NCBI GenBank assembly: GCA_012800795.1
Contig: JAAZIQ010000053.1
Span: 1-64,000 of the forward strand
Origin: Bacillota bacterium
GTDB lineage: Bacteria > Bacillota > Dethiobacteria > Dethiobacterales > Dethiobacteraceae
DNA length: 64,000 nucleotides
Direction: 5' to 3'
Of the stretch, positions 8,584 to 16,835 are shown in pieces. The notes under the pieces are model-generated. The model was not told where the DNA came from. It was given only the letters and a program-made list of their open reading frames with translations, and did no database searches. Made by a program: the position numbers and the translations under genes. The first letter of the stretch is position 1, and each line of letters starts with the position of its first letter.

Positions 8584-11202
8584 CTAATTCTCCTTTCCCC
8601 AAGCTGCACTTTGTAAGCGTTCACGGGCAAAAGCTAGTTCTTCCTCACGGTTTTTTACGAGTCCATCGAGCCTTGCCGCACGAACAGCAGCCAATACTTC
8701 CTGAAATATAGGGCCGGGTGTAAATCCCATTTGCTCCAAATCATGTCCGCTTATATCCGTCTTGACCAGTCTTATTTTTTCCCAATACTGCCTTACATAA
8801 CTGCTTATCTGCTCCTCATTTTCTACCGTCAAGAGCAAAAGCAGAACTTCCACCGGCTGCCCGCGAAAGAAACGATCTAAATCACTGGCTACCGGCTTTG
8901 TGTTCCAACATAAATTATTCTGTATTGTAGGCAGCGCTGTTAAAACTGCTAAAACCTTCCGCATTTTTTCGCGCGGCAAACGCAGACGACGGCAGAGATG
9001 ACGAGCTTCTTGGAAAGGTATATCCAGCATTAAAGCTGATAAATACATTACTTCCACTGAAGGATCGGCATCATGCCAATTTTCCTTTGCCCAAGTCAAA
9101 ATGTCGCGTACAGCGTAAAGCCGCTGTGCCAGCTCCTCACTATAGTTTACTTTAGGAAAAAGAAAAGCGTCAATACCAAGGGAAAATAAGCGCAGTAAAA
9201 GCTCGGGAATTTTTTCTTCCTGGAAAAATAAGGCGAATTCTCCGTATAAGCGTTCTTTACTTACCTTTTCCAACACACGCATTTGTACTGCGTTTTCTAG
9301 TAAGGCTTGCGTATTTTCCTCCAGACGGAAATTAAAACGCTGTTCAAAGCGGATAGCCCGTAAAATTCTTAACGGATCCTCGACAAAGCTTAAATTATAT
9401 AATACACGAATCTGCTGATTCTGTAAGTCAGCCAAACCCTGAAAGTAGTCAATCAACTGGCCGTAATGCGGCGCATTAAGGCTGATAGCCATTGTATTAA
9501 TTGTAAAATCCCTGCGGAAAAGATCAATTTTTAGACTGCTCTGCTCAACTTCAGGCATTGCGGCAGGTCTGGCATAAAATTCCTGCCGGGCCGTAACAAA
9601 ATCTATTTGCGTGCCATCCAGAAGTGTGAGGGTAGCAGTACCAAACTGCTCATGGGTAAGAAGTTTGCCGCCTAATAAATGCCTAACTTTTTCAGCAAAA
9701 GGTATGGCTGCAGGCTCAACCACAAGATCAATGTCGTGCGTAGGCCTTCCTAGTAACAAATCACGCACAAAGCCACCTACAGCATACACTTTAACCTCTT
9801 CACGATCTGCCGCTTGCCCGATAAGGTATAATAAACTTTGCTGTTTTTTTGAGAGACGTTCATTTAATAATGCCGTTATATCATCATCAGGAGCAGGAAA
9901 AGCATTATCTTCCCTTTTTTGCTTACCACCTTCTAAATGACGTAAAATATCAGTGCGGGTGATAATGCCCAGCATCTTTTTGCCTTCAACCACAGGTAAA
10001 CGTCCTATATCTTTTGTTACCATTATACGCTGTACTTCGCGCAAAGGAGTCTCCGGGGCAACGGTAATGGGCTTACGACTCATATATCCTTTCACGGGAG
10101 CATGTCCTAATTGATGATGAACCGCTTTTTCCACATCACGGCGAGAAATAATACCCACTAATTGTTCTGACTCCAACACAGGAAAACCACTGTGTCCATA
10201 GCGCAGCATCATTTCCTGTGCTTCAGCGACTGTTGTTGTGGGACCAATGCTGCGTACGGGTACAGACATTATATCGGCAGCAGTTTTTGCCACCACAACT
10301 TTTTCCAGTATTTGCAGCAACTCATCTTTAATTTTAGCCACTTTATCTCCCCTCAGCATAGCAGAAGCCGCTCCTCTATGGCCTTTACCCCCAAAAACTG
10401 CCACTGCTTCAGCCACATCAACTGCTTCTGATCTGCTGCGGGCAACAAGATATGTTTTATCTGACATCAAAACTACTGCAAACATTACATCAATATTTTC
10501 CACTTCTAATAATCTTTGCGTAATCTTACCCAAACCCTGTATAAAACTCTCACAAACAGTACTGGCAATCCCAATACGTACACCTTTTATTTCATGATGC
10601 TTTACAGCAGCCAATAAAGCATCATACACAGACCTTTGCTCAACAGTTAAGGGAAGGCTGATAAATTCATTTACAACCCGTAAGTTTACACCAATTTGCC
10701 ATAAACGATGCATCGCCGCCACATCGCGTACCGTGGTCTGCTCATACATTAAACCGCCAGTGTCTTCATAAATGCCCAAAGCAAAAAGTGTAGCTTCAAA
10801 CTGTGTTATTTTTATCCCTTTGGCAAAAATCTCTTCCAGCAGAAGGGTTGTGGTGGCACCTACATTATCGACCACAGAATGTGAAGAAATTATATCTGCC
10901 TCCGCTGCAGGATGATGATCAAAAAGATAGATTTTCTTAATTTGATTTAAATATTCAGCAAAGATACCAATACGCTTGGGTTGGCGGGTATCAGTTATTA
11001 TTAACTCTTTAATATTAGCCAAATTAATCTCTTTTATGGTTTTTATCGGTAATCTTTCTTTATAAAGGGATACATATGCATCCACATTACTGCTGAGGCT
11101 GTTAGGATAGACAGCTTGTGCCTGCGGAAAAAGTTTAGCAGCCGCCACCATGGAAGCTATGGCATCAAAATCAGCATTTAGATGTGTAGTAATGACCTGC
11201 AA
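8584..11202 (-). CDS. DHH phosphoesterase-CBS-tRNA nucleotidyltransferase fusion
   Basis: An 872-aa three-module protein. Residues 1-300 are a DHH/DHHA1 phosphoesterase (HLNADFDAIAS at the start, DTRQP and DHH at 95-97, GGKGHRGAAS in DHHA1). Residues about 305-425 are two CBS domains that usually sense adenine nucleotides. Residues about 470-870 are a class II nucleotidyltransferase/poly(A)-polymerase head (GGFVRD at 476, catalytic HDID at 489-492) with the RNA-binding tail. Such fusions occur in Clostridia and Aquifex, where some add only part of CCA. It starts at TTG 11202 with GGAGG six bases before it. Whether it adds CC, A or CCA cannot be read from sequence. Confidence 0.9.
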   Translation of the reverse strand: MQVITTHLNADFDAIASMVAAAKLFPQAQAVYPNSLSSNVDAYVSLYKERLPIKTIKEINLANIKELIITDTRQPKRIGIFAEYLNQIKKIYLFDHHPAAEADIISSHSVVDNVGATTTLLLEEIFAKGIKITQFEATLFALGIYEDTGGLMYEQTTVRDVAAMHRLWQIGVNLRVVNEFISLPLTVEQRSVYDALLAAVKHHEIKGVRIGIASTVCESFIQGLGKITQRLLEVENIDVMFAVVLMSDKTYLVARSRSEAVDVAEAVAVFGGKGHRGAASAMLRGDKVAKIKDELLQILEKVVVAKTAADIMSVPVRSIGPTTTVAEAQEMMLRYGHSGFPVLESEQLVGIISRRDVEKAVHHQLGHAPVKGYMSRKPITVAPETPLREVQRIMVTKDIGRLPVVEGKKMLGIITRTDILRHLEGGKQKREDNAFPAPDDDITALLNERLSKKQQSLLYLIGQAADREEVKVYAVGGFVRDLLLGRPTHDIDLVVEPAAIPFAEKVRHLLGGKLLTHEQFGTATLTLLDGTQIDFVTARQEFYARPAAMPEVEQSSLKIDLFRRDFTINTMAISLNAPHYGQLIDYFQGLADLQNQQIRVLYNLSFVEDPLRILRAIRFEQRFNFRLEENTQALLENAVQMRVLEKVSKERLYGEFALFFQEEKIPELLLRLFSLGIDAFLFPKVNYSEELAQRLYAVRDILTWAKENWHDADPSVEVMYLSALMLDIPFQEARHLCRRLRLPREKMRKVLAVLTALPTIQNNLCWNTKPVASDLDRFFRGQPVEVLLLLLTVENEEQISSYVRQYWEKIRLVKTDISGHDLEQMGFTPGPIFQEVLAAVRAARLDGLVKNREEELAFARERLQSAAWGKEN

Positions 11203-11285
11203 AGCTGTCCCTCCTTTTTTAAACCTTTCCTTATTATACCACAGATCCAAAGCGTACGGTAAACCTAAGACAAATTCATCGACAA

Positions 11286-11320
11286 AAAAATGTGCCAGGG
11301 GACAGTTCCCTGGCACAAGT
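11286..11320 (-). terminator. Terminator formed by a perfect GTGCCAGGG palindrome
   Basis: TGTGCCAGGG and CCCTGGCACA arms around a short loop, followed on the minus strand by seven T. It follows the stop of the upstream dehydratase-like gene. The GTGCCAGGGGAC-type palindrome resembles dispersed repeat sequences I recall from thermophilic Clostridia. Confidence 0.8.
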
Positions 11321-11325
11321 TTGTT

Positions 11326-12408
11326 TTAGTTTACTAAAGTAGTCCCTGCCAAAAGATCAATGAAAGCCTCGAGACGGGTTCTAAAACCTGCCTCGCCTGT
11401 TTGTTCATCCAACGAAAAAGATAATACCGGAATTCCCTGTTCACGACTTACCGTGGGCAGGATACTTTTGGCCACAATTTCCGGTGTGCAGGTAAAAGGG
11501 AGAATATGAATGACACCGTCGTATCCGCGGCGGGCATACCGCACCGTATCCCCCACCGATTCCCAGCCATGGCCGCCAACAAAATGGTTTAAGTATGGTG
11601 CTGCTGCTCTTTTTGTTTTTAACCCTCCCGGAAAATGCAGTGTGTTTAAGATTAAATGCTCTTTAATCCAGTCACTCAAATAAACTGAACGCTCAACTTC
11701 TACCCCCATTTCCCCCAATGTCCTTTCCAGCTGCAAATTGGCGTATGGCTCCAGTAACATATAAATTTCCCCTACCAAGCCTATGCGCAGAACTTTTTTC
11801 TGCCAATCACAAGCTACGGAATTTAAAAGCTGCATTCCTTTTTTTAGCTGCACCGTTACAGCCTGAGGAGTATGAGCTTCAGAAATTAGTGCCAAGCTTT
11901 GCTGGTAAGCCGCCGTAGTTGCTCCGCATTCCAATTCACGGGGTCGGATCTGCAATGAACGGGCATGCAATTTATCCAAAGCTTTAACTTTGCGCCAAAC
12001 GGTATGGATAGCCTGTAAGACTTTGAAGCTGCTGCAATTGGTAGTGATTGTCTTTATCTCATTAATTAATTTGTTTAACTGTCCTTGTGGTGGTTCGAAA
12101 ATAATCATCTTAAAATCATAACCTAAATCGCGCAAAATTTCCTTTTGTACTTGTGCATAATAACCCAGCCGGCAAGGACCGGTTCCGCCAATCATCACCA
12201 AGGTATCGGCACCGGCCTCCAAAGCTTCAATAAAGTTTCCCAAACTAATTTTTAAAGGGAAACAAGCAAATTCCGGAGCATGCAAAACACCCAAACTAAT
12301 GGTTTTTTTAGTAATGGGAGGTGGTGCAATTACTTCTAAGCCCAAATCTGTAAATAACCCTGTCAAGGCAATGGAAAGGGAACCTAAATGTGGGAAAGTA
12401 ACCTTCAT
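11326..12408 (-). CDS. 2-hydroxyacyl-CoA dehydratase-like protein (COG3581 type)
   Basis: 360-aa protein of the acyl-CoA dehydratase activase-related family. Conserved cysteines appear in the ACFPLKI (near residue 34) and GTGPCRLGYY (near 75-84) motifs; in relatives such cysteines can hold an iron-sulfur cluster. The C-terminal FSLDEQTGEAGFRTRLEAF motif is shared with the next gene (LDEHTGEAGLVTRLEAF), showing that the two are related. In many Clostridia these domains are fused to a BadF/HgdC ATPase; here no ATPase is nearby. It overlaps the upstream gene by four bases (ATGA) and ends in a terminator. Substrate unknown. Confidence 0.8.
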   Translation of the reverse strand: MKVTFPHLGSLSIALTGLFTDLGLEVIAPPPITKKTISLGVLHAPEFACFPLKISLGNFIEALEAGADTLVMIGGTGPCRLGYYAQVQKEILRDLGYDFKMIIFEPPQGQLNKLINEIKTITTNCSSFKVLQAIHTVWRKVKALDKLHARSLQIRPRELECGATTAAYQQSLALISEAHTPQAVTVQLKKGMQLLNSVACDWQKKVLRIGLVGEIYMLLEPYANLQLERTLGEMGVEVERSVYLSDWIKEHLILNTLHFPGGLKTKRAAAPYLNHFVGGHGWESVGDTVRYARRGYDGVIHILPFTCTPEIVAKSILPTVSREQGIPVLSFSLDEQTGEAGFRTRLEAFIDLLAGTTLVN

Positions 12409-13367
12409 ACGGCTTTCCTCCAGCGTAACATATCAACAAATGCTTCCAAACGGGTCACCAGACCTGCTTCTCCCGTATGCTCATCCAGTGTGACCAGCAG
12501 CACCGGAATAGATCTACGTCTTTTATAAAAGCGCTCCACCAGTTCACAAGTCAATGAGTCCGGTCCACAGCCAAAGGCTGCCACAAGTATCAGTCCGACA
12601 ATTTCCTGCTGCTGCAGAAAATGCAAACCGGCACCCATCAAAAGATGGCCAAAAGTCCAAAATATACCTTTCTCAAGCTTATCTGCCCCTGTATTAATTT
12701 CTTCAGACCGCAGCATTTCGGAGGTAACAATTTCAACTCCCATTGCCCGCAGTTTTTCAATAATTCCCAAACTGATGAAAGGATCGTTAACATTGTAAGC
12801 ATGCCCCAGCACAGCCACCTTCATAGAGCCATGCTTTTTAACCAATCCTTTCCCGGATAAAACATCATATGGTGTTAGACCTTCTTTTAACCTTTTCTCA
12901 TAGCACTCCTGTGCCCTTTCTGCCGCCCGTAGCGCCAGCCGAGCTTTCCAAGGCCGGCGGTCAAAACGAGCCGCCAATTGATACAAACCGGAAATTGTTC
13001 TTCTGTATTGTTGATGCACATTAATTTCCACAGTTAAAAGTTCCGGTAAATCGGGTACACAAAAACGAGCTATTTCCGGTAGCCCCAAAAACTTTGGACA
13101 TAAGTATTTTCTTTCTTCCACTGACACCACACGCGGCGCAAAGATATAGTCAACACCTTTATCACGCAGGTTGACCAGATGTCCTAAATATAGCTTCACC
13201 GGCAGACAAGTCTCATCTACCGCTAAATGAACCCCTGCATCTAAAATGGCTTTAGTTGTTTCATCTGACAAAACAACTTCTGCACCTAAACTGCGAAAAA
13301 AAGCCTCCCAGGCAGGATAATAGTGATAGTATAGCAAAGCTCGCGGAATACCTACTGTTATTTTCAT
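12405..13367 (-). CDS. 2-hydroxyacyl-CoA dehydratase-like protein (COG3580 type)
   Basis: 320-aa partner of the gene at 11326. Cysteines lie in VDETCLPVKLYLGH (about 51-64), KYLCPKF and GCGPDSLTCELVERF (about 270-284), a pattern typical of COG3580. Both proteins form the split version of the large activase-dehydratase polypeptides of Clostridia whose reaction is not known. The ATG at 13367 follows AAGGAAGGTG and is preferred to an ATG seven codons upstream. It is linked to spoVAF upstream by a gap of 17 bases, so it may be expressed in sporulating cells; this is inference. Confidence 0.8.
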   Translation of the reverse strand: MKITVGIPRALLYYHYYPAWEAFFRSLGAEVVLSDETTKAILDAGVHLAVDETCLPVKLYLGHLVNLRDKGVDYIFAPRVVSVEERKYLCPKFLGLPEIARFCVPDLPELLTVEINVHQQYRRTISGLYQLAARFDRRPWKARLALRAAERAQECYEKRLKEGLTPYDVLSGKGLVKKHGSMKVAVLGHAYNVNDPFISLGIIEKLRAMGVEIVTSEMLRSEEINTGADKLEKGIFWTFGHLLMGAGLHFLQQQEIVGLILVAAFGCGPDSLTCELVERFYKRRRSIPVLLVTLDEHTGEAGLVTRLEAFVDMLRWRKAV

Positions 13368-13384
13368 ATGACACCTTCCTTGAT

Positions 13385-14890
13385 TCATTTACGATTCTTT
13401 TCGTTTTCAGTTTTTGCCGGCACGCGATCCGGATCCTGTGCCTTAAGAATTGCCGGTCGCGTCCTTTCAATCGGAGTTGGTTGACGCAAAATAATACTGG
13501 CAATGCCACGAAAGTTAGGGGGAATAAATGGCCATAAGTAGGGTACACCAAAAGACTTATTGGTAGCCAGCCTAATCAGCACAATTACCAAGCCGGCAAT
13601 AAAACCGGGCAATTTGAAAAATCCTGTCAGCAGCAGCATCAGAAGGTGAACTAAACGATTCGCCTGACTTAATTCAAAACTGGGTGTAGCAAACATTCCT
13701 ACGGCAACAAGACCGCCGTACAGCAGCACTTCGGCCGTAAAAAGTCCCACATCAATGGCTATTTGACCTATTAAAAGAGCAGCTATTAAGCTTAGCGCAG
13801 TAGCAAGCGGCGTCGGGGTATGAATACCGGCTATACGAATTAAATCAATACCAAAGTGAACAAGTATAAACTGCACAAGTATGGGAATGGTCCCCGCTTC
13901 TTTTGGACCGATAAAGCGTAATTTTTCCGGCAGCAGCTCTGGTTGTAGAGAAAATAACAAATAAAGCGGTGCTAAATAGATAGACATAAAAACTGCCAGA
14001 AAGCGAATCCAACGCACATAGATACCGGTAAAAACATTTTGTCGATATTCTTCAGGATGCTGTAAATGATGAAAGTAAGTAACGGGTAAAATCATTACTG
14101 ACGGAGATGTATCTACAAACAGCAGAATATGTCCCTCAAAAAGATGTTGAGCGGCCACATCAGGTCTTTCTGTATAACGCACAAGGGGGAAAATACTCCA
14201 ACGTGCCTCAGTGATGAATTCTTCCAGGGATTTTTCTGCCATAGGTAGACCATCTATTTTAATCTTTTGCAGCCTTTTTCTGATTCTTTCTACCAACTGG
14301 GGATTTGTAATGTCCTGCACATACATGAGAGCTACGTCTGTTTTGGAACGCTTTCCCAGGCGGAATCCTTCTACCCGCAAGCCAGGATCGCGTACCCGGC
14401 GGCGTGTCAGGGCTATATTAAACATCATTGTTTCCACAAAACCGTCCCGCGCTCCTCGAGTTAAACGTTCCGTATCCGGTTCTTCCGGATTGCGGATGGG
14501 ATATGTGCGCGTATCAATAAGAATTGCTTCTTTTTCGCCCTCCAGTAAAAGCAGCATCTGGCCGGAAAGCATTTCATCAATTAAGAAAGGCATACTACTG
14601 CTGCTTTCCATTTCCATATAGGGAATTTTTTGCGTCATTAATTTTTGTATTGGGTTTGGGTATAAATCTTCACGTTCTATTTTTGCTAAAGTCTGCAACA
14701 GCAGTGCCACAACTTCACCGTTTGTCAGGCCGTCAATATAAACAAGTACGCCCTTCTTCCCACCCAGGTTTAGCTCTTTTGACAAAACGTCAATACTGAC
14801 ACCTATTCCCAGCTTAGCAGTTAAGTAGTCTATATTTTCCTTAAGGTTTGGACTGACCTGTGCCGGTGGGCCAACCTGTTTACGCGGCAT
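13385..14890 (-). CDS. spoVAF: Spore germination protein, GerA/SpoVAF family
   Basis: 501-aa protein with a cytosolic N-terminal GerA domain (about 1-290, including DGLTNGEVV and a conserved RRVRDPGLRVE segment) and a membrane part of about five helices (about 290-470), ending in a basic tail. Germinant-receptor A subunits and SpoVAF share this layout. SpoVAF is preferred because the gene follows sigF, as in the spoVA operon of Bacillus; however spoVAA-AE are absent from this site. A separate terminator precedes it, so it has its own promoter or relies on read-through. In Bacillus SpoVAF localises to the spore inner membrane. Confidence 0.82.
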   Translation of the reverse strand: MPRKQVGPPAQVSPNLKENIDYLTAKLGIGVSIDVLSKELNLGGKKGVLVYIDGLTNGEVVALLLQTLAKIEREDLYPNPIQKLMTQKIPYMEMESSSSMPFLIDEMLSGQMLLLLEGEKEAILIDTRTYPIRNPEEPDTERLTRGARDGFVETMMFNIALTRRRVRDPGLRVEGFRLGKRSKTDVALMYVQDITNPQLVERIRKRLQKIKIDGLPMAEKSLEEFITEARWSIFPLVRYTERPDVAAQHLFEGHILLFVDTSPSVMILPVTYFHHLQHPEEYRQNVFTGIYVRWIRFLAVFMSIYLAPLYLLFSLQPELLPEKLRFIGPKEAGTIPILVQFILVHFGIDLIRIAGIHTPTPLATALSLIAALLIGQIAIDVGLFTAEVLLYGGLVAVGMFATPSFELSQANRLVHLLMLLLTGFFKLPGFIAGLVIVLIRLATNKSFGVPYLWPFIPPNFRGIASIILRQPTPIERTRPAILKAQDPDRVPAKTENEKNRK

Positions 14891-14910
14891 CTACACCATC
14901 CCTTTTTTAC

Positions 14911-14944
14911 TAAAAACCCTCCATTTTTAGAGGAGGGTTTAAAA
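14911..14944 (-). terminator. Intrinsic terminator after dodecin
   Basis: AAACCCTCC pairs with GGAGGGTTT on the minus strand with an A-rich loop and a following T run. It separates dodecin from spoVAF. Confidence 0.8.
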
Positions 14945-14969
14945 TCAAATACAAAACAAAAATTAAATT

Positions 14970-15173
14970 TTATCTCTTAACCCCAAAAGCAAGTTTGATG
15001 TTTACTTTATATTCCACTATCTCTCCATCTTTAATTTGGGCTGTCCAATTAGTAACTTCTACGCCGGTAATATTGTCAATTGTTTTAGCGGCATCACTAA
15101 CTGCATTTTTTACCGCATTCTCCCAGCTAACTTCTGACTGACCTACCAGCTCCACTACCTTTGCAACTGCCAT
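14970..15173 (-). CDS. Dodecin family flavin-binding protein
   Basis: 67-aa protein with a beta-alpha-beta-beta layout typical of dodecins, which assemble into hollow dodecamers that bind flavins or, in some families, other ligands. The signature is visible: VAKVVELVGQS, then SWENAVKNAVSDAAKT, then the central tryptophan segment VTNWTAQIKDGEIVEYKVNIKLAF that stacks on isoalloxazine rings in characterised members. A GGAGGTGATG site precedes the ATG. It lies between sigF and spoVAF with terminators on both sides, so it is a single-gene unit. Confidence 0.9.
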   Translation of the reverse strand: MAVAKVVELVGQSEVSWENAVKNAVSDAAKTIDNITGVEVTNWTAQIKDGEIVEYKVNIKLAFGVKR

Positions 15174-15211
15174 AACATCACCTCCTAGCTTTATCTAGTT
15201 TTCCCCATCCC

Positions 15212-15259
15212 TAAAAAAATAAACAAACGGTTAGTATTGTAATTAAACCGTTTGTTTTT
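15212..15259 (-). terminator. Intrinsic terminator after the spoIIA operon
   Basis: AACAAACGGTT and AACCGTTTGTT form an eleven-pair stem on the minus strand followed by TTTATTTTTTT. It begins at the sigF stop codon and closes the spoIIAA-spoIIAB-sigF transcript. Confidence 0.85.
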
Positions 15260-15893
15260 AACTTAATTGTTTTTTTAATTCATTTAAAACCTTGCGTTCC
15301 AAGCGCGAAACATGCATTTGCGACAAACCTAAAAGATCGGCAACTTCCTGTTGAGACTTGTGGCGAAAGAAACGGTAAAGCATAATATGACGTTCCCGCT
15401 CCGGCAAATTGTCCATTGCCTGCCGTAAAGCCACCCGTTCAATTATTTTGTCTGTCTCGGGAGGAACAGCAGCATGTGACTCCACTGCCGCCTGTTCATC
15501 TAAAGATAAGGGAAAGCGGCTGGCCTCTAGTGCTGCCAATATTTCTTCCCTTTCCAATCCACAAGCCTGAGATAATTCATTAATGCTAGGCTGGCGTCCC
15601 AGGCGTTGTTCCAAATCATTGCGCACCTTTTTGACCCGCCCGGCCAATTGTTTTACTGCCCGACTGTATTTGATGCTCCCTTGTCCCCGCAGATACATTT
15701 TTATCTCTCCGGCAATAACAGGGACAGCATAAGTAGTAAAAGATGTGCCTCTGCCGGGATCAAAATTTTTTAAGGCTTTAAGCAAACCTATACAAGCTAC
15801 CTGAAACAGGTCGTCTCCTTCCGCATACTCTCCGCGGTAACGTTTTACCAAACTATGAACTAAGGGCAGATGTTTTTTAAAAGAATCATCCAT
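15258..15893 (-). CDS. sigF: RNA polymerase sporulation sigma factor sigma-F
   Basis: First forespore-specific sigma factor, held inactive by SpoIIAB before septation. The 211-aa product shows sigma-70 region 2 (GDDLFQVACIGLLKALKNFDP and FTTYAVPVIAGEIKMYLR), region 3 (LGRQPSINELS) and region 4 with its helix-turn-helix (SQQEVADLLGLSQMHVSRLERK). Three in-frame starts are possible; I chose the ATG at 15893, which aligns best with known starts and has GGAGG 12 bases upstream. A longer start at 15917 would overlap spoIIAB. It is the last gene of the spoIIA operon. Confidence 0.95.
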   Translation of the reverse strand: MDDSFKKHLPLVHSLVKRYRGEYAEGDDLFQVACIGLLKALKNFDPGRGTSFTTYAVPVIAGEIKMYLRGQGSIKYSRAVKQLAGRVKKVRNDLEQRLGRQPSINELSQACGLEREEILAALEASRFPLSLDEQAAVESHAAVPPETDKIIERVALRQAMDNLPERERHIMLYRFFRHKSQQEVADLLGLSQMHVSRLERKVLNELKKQLS

Positions 15894-15900
15894 CGGCGTA

Positions 15901-16338
15901 CTACGCCTCCGTCTCATCCGCCCGGCCAAAAGTTTTCACCATTTTCACCGTTGTACCCTTTCCAGGTTCAGAAATAACTTCGCAAGAATCCATGAAATTT
16001 TCCATAATTGTAAAACCCATACCTGAGCGGTCCAATTCCGGTTTTGAGGTATATAGAGGCATCCTTGCCTGTTCCAGGTCTTCAATCCCAACGCCATAGT
16101 CAACTACTGTAACCTCCAAACGAGGTCCAGTAAGTTTTGCAGTTATCACAATGGTACCAATTTTATTCTCATAGCCGTGAATAACAGCATTAGTTACAGC
16201 TTCCGATACTGCCGTTTTAACATCAGAGATTTCTTCAATAGTTGGATCAGCTTGCGCGGCAAAAGCAGCAACTACCGCACGGGCAAAGGCTTCGTTTTGT
16301 GATTTACTGGGAATTTCCAATTTCATATAATTTTCCAT
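15901..16338 (-). CDS. spoIIAB: Anti-sigma-F factor and SpoIIAA kinase
   Basis: GHKL-type serine kinase that binds sigma-F and phosphorylates SpoIIAA. The 145-aa protein has the N box [11 protein letters not shown] (46-56), the G1 box DYGVGI (80-85) and the G2 box SGMGFTIM (106-113). The SQNEAFAR opening matches other SpoIIAB proteins and supports the ATG at 16338, which has GGGGGAG five bases before it. It lies 11 bases after spoIIAA and just before sigF. Confidence 0.95.
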   Translation of the reverse strand: MENYMKLEIPSKSQNEAFARAVVAAFAAQADPTIEEISDVKTAVSEAVTNAVIHGYENKIGTIVITAKLTGPRLEVTVVDYGVGIEDLEQARMPLYTSKPELDRSGMGFTIMENFMDSCEVISEPGKGTTVKMVKTFGRADETEA

Positions 16339-16349
16339 CTGCACTCCCC

Positions 16350-16685
16350 CTATGCGCCTGTCAGTGCATCACGTTCAGAATTAAAAACTGCAATTTTAGT
16401 TAATAACCCCGACATCTCAAAAATTCGCCTTAACCTGGGACTTAAATTACAGGCCAAAATTTTACCGCTTTTAAGCGAAACAATTTTATAGCGTCCAAGA
16501 ATCATTCCTATCCCGGAACTATCCATAAAATTAACACCCTCAAAGTCGAAGAGAATATTTTTTATGTCGCTGCGGTTTAATTTTGCATCAATTTTTGCGC
16601 GTAAAAAACTGGCAGCATGATGGTCCAGCTCGCCAAACATTTTTACTACCAAGGTGCTGCCTGTTTTTTTAAATTTTACATCCAC
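16350..16685 (-). CDS. spoIIAA: Anti-anti-sigma-F factor
   Basis: STAS-domain protein that, when dephosphorylated, binds SpoIIAB and frees sigma-F in the forespore. The 111-aa product contains the phosphorylation motif MDSSGIG with Ser57 in the position of the phosphorylated serine. It starts at a GTG (16685) eight bases behind AAGGAG; a longer frame extends through the promoter and is rejected on that ground. First gene of the spoIIAA-spoIIAB-sigF operon, with a sigma-H-type promoter upstream. Confidence 0.93.
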   Translation of the reverse strand: MDVKFKKTGSTLVVKMFGELDHHAASFLRAKIDAKLNRSDIKNILFDFEGVNFMDSSGIGMILGRYKIVSLKSGKILACNLSPRLRRIFEMSGLLTKIAVFNSERDALTGA

Positions 16686-16722
16686 AGGCTTCTCTCCTTT
16701 GTCGATTAATTCCTTGCTATCT

Positions 16723-16750
16723 ATTCTACCAGTCTTATGGTAACTCCTGC
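16723..16750 (-). promoter_or_regulatory. Sigma-H-type promoter of the spoIIA operon
   Basis: Minus strand reads GCAGGAGTT, a 12-base spacer, then GTAGAAT. This fits the sigma-H consensus RnAGGAwww-N11-12-RnnGAAT at all but one specified base. It lies about 40 bases before the spoIIAA GTG and downstream of the dacF terminator, so spoIIA is transcribed separately from dacF. Confidence 0.7.
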
Positions 16751-16794
16751 TTTTATTGAAAAAATATGCATATTCCATACATATAATGTAATTT

Positions 16795-16823
16795 CAAAAA
16801 AATTGGCAGGGTTAATCCCTGCC
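16795..16823 (-). terminator. Intrinsic terminator after dacF
   Basis: GGCAGGGATTAACCCTGCC on the minus strand folds as a seven-pair stem with a short loop and is followed by AATTTTTTT. Confidence 0.85.
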
Positions 16824-16835
16824 ATCAATGCAATC

